Origin: Luidia sarsii
Lineage: Eukaryota; Echinodermata; Asteroidea; Paxillosida; Luidiidae
Reading direction: 5' to 3'
DNA length: 64,000 nucleotides
NCBI GenBank assembly: GCA_949987565.1
Contig: OX465120.1
Coordinates: 10,761,580 to 10,825,579 of the forward strand
Translations under genes and position numbers: made by a program
Shown: piece after piece, positions 56,901 to 64,000 of the stretch
Numbering within the stretch: the first letter of the stretch is position 1
Layout: the number at the start of each line of letters is the position of its first letter
The notes under the pieces: generated by a model
What the model saw: the letters and a program-made list of their open reading frames with translations, nothing else
What the model was told of the DNA's origin: nothing
Databases searched by the model: none

Positions 56901-57072
56901 TAAACTAGAATATTCAGTGACTTTTTTGGGTTGCCTTTTTCTACTTTCTCAAATTAACATTTGAGCTATAAAACCTTCGCAGGATTTCTTTTTGGGGGGA
57001 ATGTTAATGGTTTTAACCACACAAAACTGTGGCAATCCGTTGACTTTTACCAATGTTGTATATGACCTTTAA

Positions 57073-57690
57073 TGAATTCCGCCGCCATGAATATAATACG
57101 TATGGCTTTAGTGCTACGCACTGGTCAGCCCGTATTGGTTCGGCTTAATCACCTACTGTCCTCAAATCACAAGCCACACCTTATTAACCTCGAAATGGAT
57201 ACACCAATAAAATGATAGCGATCGCCTCCGTAGAACCCCAGTAGGTCTGGTCAGGCAACTTTCACCCCACCAAAAAATTCTCAATCGCTAATACCTGGTC
57301 CAACGATTCATTCCAGTCTGAGTTTTGATTGGTCATTACATCATTGTGATTCTGCAACAGGTGTTGTTTCCTCCACCACCTTTCCCTCTGTCGGCAGAGC
57401 AAATTGCCTTCTACCCTCCCCCCCCCTCGATTCAGTTATTTCTGTTTTATCATTAAAAAATCCAAGAGTAATGGTGTGGAATTGCTTCTCGTCAAACCAC
57501 TCATGTCTCCCCGCGAAAGAATCGATCAATACTGAAGATCAATATACGCGGTGTACATACATCAAGGAAAGCTGATTTTAGTACCCGCTGTTTCTCTCTC
57601 TTTCTTTCACTCTGAGAAAATGTTGTGGGTTTGCTGTTCAGCTCGTGCCGTGCTTGAGATTCGATCCGGTTTCGGTTGTTTGTTGAATCG
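57073..57690. other. No recognisable gene
   Basis: Mixed sequence between repeats; no exon or element limits can be supported. Confidence 0.4.
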
Positions 57691-57699
57691 ATGTTTTGC

Positions 57700-58350
57700 T
57701 CGTTCACTCTCTTCCTCTGTCTCGCTCTCTCTGTCTCCCCATCTAGCTCTGTCTCTCGATGTATCTCCCTGTCTCTCTTAGTCTCTGTCTCTGTCTCTCT
57801 CTCTTCTCTCTGTCTCTCTCTGTCTGTCTCTCTCTGTCTCTCCCTATCTTGCTCTGCCTCTCGATGAATCTCCCTGTCTCTCTGACTCTCTCTATCTCTC
57901 TGTCTCTCTCTCTTCTCTCTGTCTCTCTCCGTCTGTTTCTCTCTGTCTCTCTCAGTCTCTCTCTGTCTCTCTCAGTCTCTCTCTGTGTCTCTCTCTGTGT
58001 CTCTCTCTGTCTCTCTATGTCTCTCTGTCTCTCAATATATCTTTCTACCTCTCTATGTCACCATAATTGTCTCTCTGTCTCTCTCTGTCTCTCTGTGTAT
58101 CTCGGTCTCTCTGTCTCTCTGTCTCTCTCTGTCTCTCTCTGTCTCTCTGTGTATCTCGGTCTCTCTGTCTCTCTGTGTCTCCCTCTGTCTCTCCCTCTGT
58201 CTCTCTCTGTATCTCTCTCTGTGTATCTCGGTCTCTCTGTCTCTCTGTGTCTCCCTCTGTCTCTCCCTCTGTCTCTCTCTGTATCTCTCTCTGTGTATCT
58301 CGGTCTCTCTGTCTCTCTCTCTCTCTCTCTCTGTCTTCCTCTGTCTCCAT
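57700..58350. repeat. CTCTGTCT satellite
   Basis: About 650 bp of ctctgtctct with a longer duplicated block (ctctgtgtatctcggtctct recurring at about 58095, 58150, 58215 and 58285). Confidence 0.95.
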
Positions 58351-59130
58351 CTCCATGTGCGCAAAGACATGTGACGTCACCGCTATACCACAAGAATATG
58401 TCATTCTCTTCAGCGTAAGAGCCTAAGAATCTAAACGCGCCCAATGTAGCGAGGCATAGCGGACCGACAGTCCCAATAGAACCTCTAGGGACTGTTGCCA
58501 TGGGTACGGTATGTCGGAGGGGAGGAAGGGAGGAGGAGGGGTCACGTGGTGACCGTGACGTCAGAGGCGTGTCGCCGGCAGATGGGTTTTTCCCCTCGGA
58601 ATGGATTCCGAGGATCAGAGCAAAATATTCAAAAAAGAAAAATACAACCCTTTCCCCCATCTCCCCCCCCCCCACCTCAAAAAAAAAAAAAAATCGAAAA
58701 TCTGCCGACAAGATTCGCCGGAAACACGTAATCGATGGAACAATGCCAATAACGCTGCTAATATTTAAACTACTAAATTCGCTCTCTTTGTGGGAATAGT
58801 GTCGTCTGTGTATACAGTCGAACGGGAGATCCTCTTATTTTATAAGGATCTAGCACAGATCACAGCCTCAAGCTTTACTCTAAGAAGTTTCTTCTGCGTC
58901 CATGCTTTTGAAAACCAGAAATGTGCGTCTACAAATCTATACCCTAAGGCTGCTGGTCGATGAAAGTCATAGTACAGGTCACCATGCAGTTGCCGCATTG
59001 TTGTGCAGTAGTTCCGTGAAGTTTGTATTTAGATTTTAGGACTGATAAGAGATTACCAGATATTGTGACAAGTTCAAGTCAGATTTGCTTGTTGGGTATT
59101 ATTATCTAATGTGATATGTGATCCGACCCA
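58351..59130. other. No recognisable gene
   Basis: Short unique-looking stretch between two CT satellites. It includes gtgacgtcaccgctata-like and gtgaccgtgacgtcagagg palindromic CRE-type motifs near 58370 and 58548, but no exon is supported. Confidence 0.4.
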
Positions 59131-59139
59131 TTCTGTCGG

Positions 59140-61225
59140 TTGTCTCTGTATCACTCTGTATATCACTGTCTCTCTCTGTCTCTCTGTCTCTCTCCCTGTC
59201 TCTATATCTCTGTCTCTCTGTCTCTCTGTCTCTCTCTGTCTCTCTGTCTCTCTGTCTCTCTCTGTCTCTCTCTCTGCCTTTCTCTGTTTTTCTCTGTCCC
59301 TCCCTGTCTCTCCCGGTCTCTCCCTGTCTCTCCCTGTCTCCCTCTGTCTCTCTCTGCCTTTCTCTGTTTTTCTCTGTCTCTTCCTGTCTCTCCCTGTCTC
59401 TCTCTGTCTCTCCCTGTCTCTTTGTCTGTCTCTTACTGTCTCTCCCTATCTCTCCCTGTCTCTCCCTGTCTCTCCCTGTCTCTCCCTATCTCTCCCTGTC
59501 TCTCCCTGTCTCTCCCTATCTCTCCCTGTCTCTCCCTGTCTCTCCCTGTCTCTCTCTCTGTCTCTCCCTGTCTCTCTCTCTGTCTCTCCCTGTCTCTGTC
59601 TGTCTCTTACTGTCTCTTACTGTCTCTCCCTGTCTCTCCATGTCTCTCCCTGTCTCTCTCTCTCTCTCTCTCCCTGTCTCTCCCTGTCTCTCCCTGTCTC
59701 TCCCTGTCTCTCCCTGTCTCTCCCTGTCTCTCCCTGTCTCTCCCTGTCTCTCCCTGTCTCTCTCTGTCTCTCCCTGTCTCTCCCTGTCTCTCTGAGTGTC
59801 TGTCTCTCCCTGTCTCTCCCTGTCTCTCTCTGTCTCTCTGAGTGTCTGTCTCTCCCTGTCTCTCCCTGTCTCTCTCTGTCTCTCCCTGTCTCTCTGAGTG
59901 TCTGTCTCTCCCTGTCTCTCCCTGTCTCTCTCTGTCTCTCTGAGTGTCTGTCTCTCCCTGTCTCTCCCTGTCTCTCTCTCCCTGTCTCTCCCTGTCTCTC
60001 CCTGTCTCTCTCTGTCTCTCTCTGTCTCTTCCTGTCTCTCTGAGTGTCTGTCTCTCCCTGTCTCTCCCTGTCTCTCCCTGTCTCTCTCTGTCTCTCTCTG
60101 TCTCTTCCTGTCTCTCCCTGTCTCTCCCTGTCTCTCCCTGTCTCTCCCTGTCTCTCCCTGTCTCTCTCTGTCTCTCTCTGTCTCTTCCTGTCTCTCTCTG
60201 TCTCTCCCTGTCTCTCTCTCTCTCTCCCTGCCTCTCCCTGTCTCTCCCTGTCTCTCTCTGTCTCTCCCTGTCTCTCCCTGTCTCTCCCTGTCTCTCCCTG
60301 TCTCTCCCTGTCTCTCTCTGTCTCTCCCTGTCTCTCCCTGTCTCTCTGAGTGTCTGTCTCTCCCTGTCTCTCCCTGTCTCTCCCTGTCTCTCCCTGTCTC
60401 TCCCTGTCTCTCCCTGTCTCTCCCTGTCTCTCTCTGTCTCTCCCTGTCTCTCCCTGTCTCTCTGAGTGTCTGTCTCTCCCTGTCTCTCCCTGTCTCTCTC
60501 TGTCTCTCTGAGTGTCTGTCTCTCCCTGTCTCTCCCTGTCTCTCTCTGTCTCTCCCTGTCTCTCTGAGTGTCTGTCTCTCCCTGTCTCTCCCTGTCTCTC
60601 TCTGTCTCTCTGAGTGTCTGTCTCTCCCTGTCTCTCCCTGTCTCTCTCTCCCTGTCTCTCCCTGTCTCTCCCTGTCTCTCTCTGTCTCTCTCTGTCTCTT
60701 CCTGTCTCTCTGAGTGTCTGTCTCTCCCTGTCTCTCCCTGTCTCTCCCTGTCTCTCTCTGTCTCTCTCTGTCTCTTCCTGTCTCTCCCTGTCTCTCCCTG
60801 TCTCTCCCTGTCTCTCCCTGTCTCTCTCTGTCTCTCTCTGTCTCTTCCTGTCTCTCCCTGTCTCTCTCTGTCTCTCTCTGTCTCTTCCTGTCTCTCTGAG
60901 TGTCTGTCTCTCCCTGTCTCTCCCTGTCTCTCCCTGTCTCTCCCTGTCTCTCCCTGTCTCTCTGAGTGTCTGTCTCTCCCTGTCTCTCCCTGTCTCTCTC
61001 TCTGTCTGTCTCTCCCTGTCTCTCTCTGTCTCTCTCTGTCTCTCCCTGTATTTCTATGTCTCTCTGTCTCTCTGTCTCTCCCTGTCTCTCCCTGTCTCTC
61101 TCTCTCTGTCTCTCCCTGTCTCTCCCTGTCTCTCTATGTCTCTCTGTCTCTCCCTGTCTCTCCCTGTCTCTCTCTCTCTGTCTCTCCCTGTCTATCTCTC
61201 TATGTCTCTCTGTCTCTCTTTAAAT
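59140..61225. repeat. CTCTCCCTGTCT satellite, about 2.1 kb
   Basis: Twelve-base units (ctctccctgtct) and six-base relatives (ctctgt), with long-range duplications marked by ctctctgagtgtctgtctct (more than ten occurrences from 59790 to 60970). The long Ser/Leu/Val/Pro frames in every phase are artefacts of the 12-bp period. Confidence 0.97.
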
Positions 61226-61299
61226 TAAATCCAGTGACATACACTCGGAGTCATTGCCGTTTGACCACGAAATCCCCCGCACGACCATCGGGAAAAACA

Positions 61300-61460
61300 A
61301 TGAGTGAGAGAGAGAGAGAGGGGTGAGAGAGAGGGCGAGAAGGAGAGAGAGGGGGAGAGAGGGGGAGACAGAGAGAGGGGGAGAGAGAGGAGGGAGAGGG
61401 GGGAGAGAGAGGAGAGAGAAAGGGAGAGAAAGAGAGAGGGGAAGGGAGAGGGAGAGAATC
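61300..61460. repeat. GA-rich tract
   Basis: gagaga/gggaga sequence of about 160 bp. It is the complementary composition to the large CT array that ends 75 bp to the left, so the two could pair as an inverted repeat. Confidence 0.85.
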
Positions 61461-62555
61461 GTTGAATTATGTATGGATCTGAATGAGTGAGGTAGAGGGG
61501 AGAAATATTGAAGAAATAAAAATCCATTTTCTAAATTGTATATCAATGACACGCCAACTGCAAAGGTTCCCATGATTTTCGAATGGCACATGCATATTAA
61601 TTTTCTTTTTTTCAATTTGATTTTTTTTTGTCATCTTTTTTCCCCCCTCTCCGTCACTTCCGTCACGACGGCTGTTATCTGTGGCATTGTGTACGCTTGA
61701 TTACATGTTTTTTTTGGGGGGTGATTTTTCCGTTTGCAAGTCGGGCGTGATTATCTATGCATTACTTTCCCGCCCATGAGAAAGACATCCTAGTCCGCGA
61801 TCAGTAAGGCCATGCTATAAAACCCCTCTGAAATATTCAAGATTAGCGGCTCATTCGCCCCGGCCCGACACGCATGGTCGGATTTTATTCCGACAAATCA
61901 TGACATGAAATCAAGCAAGCTGACGATTGTCAGTCATCTCGCTTTATTTGTGACCCAGCACAGAGACATGAGAAATATCCCACCAAAACACTTTTCGAGT
62001 AAACAACAACTGAAGTCAAAGTATCTTCTCAATTCGATTAAAAATCAATTTATTTATTTTTGGTATTTTCAGACAGTTAATGTATTGGAGGAAATTTTGG
62101 TATCATTTGAAAGCTAATGGTACACTCTTTCACATCATTAGTAAATCTCAAAATCTCAAAAGTGGGTGTTATTCCTCATTATAATGTGCCGGGTCACATT
62201 TGGAGTTAGGGTTGGTCTTTGGGGATCGTCAGCGGGCGCTGTTCGCATGACGTCATCCCGAAAGTAGAGCCCTTTTTTTTCTTCTCCAAAACCCGGCTAA
62301 GGCTCAGGCTCCGGCTTTTGTCTCCATTTCTTCCGTTAATTTTTTTTTTAAGTACAAGGCCTGATAACGGGAGGTCTTTGGGTTCGTTTTTGAATGTTAC
62401 ACTGCGTTTTGAAGAAGAAAAAAAAAACCACGATGGACAAGCATTTACAGAATGCGAATGGTAGATTCGTACATATATCACTCGTCCTCCTCAATATAAT
62501 TTCAATTCACGATGACTGTGATAAAACTGATTATTCTGATCCTCTAACTTGGCTG
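61461..62555. other. Non-coding, nothing recognised
   Basis: Mixed sequence with one MITE-like fragment (ggctaaggctcaggctccgg) near 62295. No exon is supported. Confidence 0.4.
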
Positions 62556-62559
62556 AGAA

Positions 62560-63030
62560 AACTTTGACTGGACCGGGACTTGAACCCGAGACCTCTGGAT
62601 TAACGTACCAGTGCTCTTCCATCTGAGCTATCCAGCCCTTAGAAGGTGGCCTTCCCTAATAGTCAACTAGTCTTTGGCACACCAGCGCTCTTACCATCTG
62701 AGCTATCCAGCCCTTAGATGGTGGCCTTCCCTAATAGTCAACTAGTGTTTGGCACACCAGCACTCTTACCATCTGAGCTATCCAGCCCTTAGATGATGGC
62801 CTTCCCTGATAGTCAACTAGTCTTTGGCACACCAGCGCTCTTACCATCTGAGCTATCCATCCCTTAGATGGTGACCTTCCCAAATAGTCAACTAGTCTTT
62901 GCCGGGGTGGGGGCACCAGTCAGAAGCAATTCAACCATTAACTGCCGTATATCTCCAGGGATCACACCCCCGATTTCATTCAGATGCAAACAACCAATTG
63001 TTGTAAACCTGGCTACAGCAGCTCAGTGAT
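62560..63030 (-). mobile_element. tRNA-like composite repeat with four tandem 75-bp modules (antisense)
   Basis: The complement of the A-box region (gagctatccagcccttagat) recurs at a 75-bp period (tccagccc/tccatccc at 62631, 62706, 62781 and 62856) with ggtggccttccctaatagtc and aactagtctttggcacacca. Only the outermost unit keeps the B-box complement (gggacttgaacccgagacct). The distal part matches the full-length element (gccggggtgggggcaccagt, ccgtatatctccagggatca). Confidence 0.88.
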
Positions 63031-64000
63031 CACACAAAGTGGATGCAGCTTTTTCTTTCTTCAATTCAAGTCAAACAAAATACAAACAAGTCAAACCCAT
63101 ACAAAATAATAAATGTAAAAACTGACTGGTAACTTAAAAAAAAATTCTTATAAAAATGATGATCTTCCTCTGGGAGTTTTTTTTTCTTCAAAATTGACAT
63201 CATTCGCCAAATGTATCATCATGAAGCAGATTGCAGCATTTTTGCGGTTAATTTTTTTGCTCAAGCAAACGTACGCAAACTAATGAGTTGAGTGTATTGT
63301 CGTTCCTTCGTATTTTCTAGTCAAGACTGTCCTTTTTTTAGTTTAGTGGTGACTTGAGCACCGTGACCAAACAGTCGTCACACGACGCTGGATCGCACAG
63401 TTATTAAATCAGCTCGCGAATGTTTATAGAAAGAAAACCCTAATGGTTTAATCGATGATGATTTTTTTTTCTCTCTCTCTCTCTCCCTCTGCACGTCTCT
63501 CCTGTTGGCTCGTAACTTTCGCGGGCAAATACCAGCGGTCGGCTTGCGGTTTGGTTATAAGCCACGACCAGCTGACGGAGATTGGGAGGGGTGGGGAGAG
63601 TGGGGTGGGGGGGGGGTGGTGCATCCTTGCTTCGTCAAGGTATCACCTCTCCCCCCCCCTCAATCCCTCCCTCCGTGAAGCGTGACTCAACCGAGCGAGT
63701 CGACTGCAAACCGGCCGGGCGCGCGTTGTTTGCTCTCTACCTCTCTCTCCCCACACACACACCACCGTGTGGTGCGCTGTTTGCACGGTGTCTCCTACAG
63801 CGAAGTCACGCTCGTATCATCAGCGTTGTCGGCCTTGGTGTCGGTTTTTATAGTCCAATGCAATCGGTGCAACAGCTGGTTAAGAGGGTCGTTCGATCGC
63901 CCGTACCCCCGTCAACTTTACCGTTCGGTTTGCCCCTTCACAACTGCACATCAATGCGTGTCCTGTGAAGATTGTCCCTGCTATTATACTCTCCCCTTTC
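63031..64000. other. No supported gene; GC-richer right end
   Basis: AT-rich to 63460, then a short CT run and a CG-richer stretch (63650-63960: gactcaaccgagcgagtcga, ggccgggcgcgcgttg). The right end could be the promoter or first exon of a gene beyond the window, but I cannot support one. Confidence 0.35.

Noticed and set aside
57676..61326. Many Ser/Leu/Val/Pro-rich frames
   Set aside because: CTCTGT and CTCTCCCTGTCT satellite artefacts.

Overview
This is a eukaryotic nuclear window: genes are split by many GT-AG introns and embedded in SINEs, MITEs and satellite arrays. The gene set (a KRR1 ribosome-assembly factor, a type II Ca2+/cation-H+ antiporter, an ArsS-like radical SAM enzyme with animal-style introns, and a LIM-only/LMO2-like regulator) together with the repeat style suggests a marine invertebrate animal. 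An invertebrate deuterostome such as an echinoderm is the best guess, with modest confidence. No species can be named from the sequence alone.

Layout: (1) 1-5896, minus strand: KRR1, six exons visible, the 3' end running off the left edge. Its introns carry a purine tract, a hAT-like element and a MITE with a perfect 9-bp target duplication. (2) 5897-10643: short divergent upstream region, then a long plus-strand exon for a 1023-aa, mostly disordered RG/E/K/P-rich protein I do not recognise. (3) 14441-30520, minus strand: a 20-exon type II CAX antiporter that I could assemble in one consistent reading phase (about 881 aa). Its introns are packed with satellites, a piggyBac-like element and SINEs. 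(4) 30667-37608, plus strand: an 8-exon ArsS-like radical SAM protein (467 aa) with an N-terminus that looks mitochondrial, divergent from CAX by about 150 bp. (5) 37609-45689: repeat-rich intergenic DNA with several TIR elements. (6) 45690-47288, plus strand: two exons encoding both LIM domains of an LMO2-like protein, start exon not found. (7) 47289-64000: no recognisable protein gene; tandem tRNA-like modules, MITEs, minisatellites and about 2 kb of CT-rich satellite.

The genes do not form a functional cluster. The two with the most physiological interest are the head-to-head pair CAX (vacuolar/lysosomal cation-proton exchange, absent from mammals) and ArsS-like (arsenosugar-type chemistry in bacteria). 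The repeats are informative: at least four TIR elements have exact target-site duplications visible, and two adjacent CAX introns hold the same 85-bp satellite in opposite orientations around two exons.
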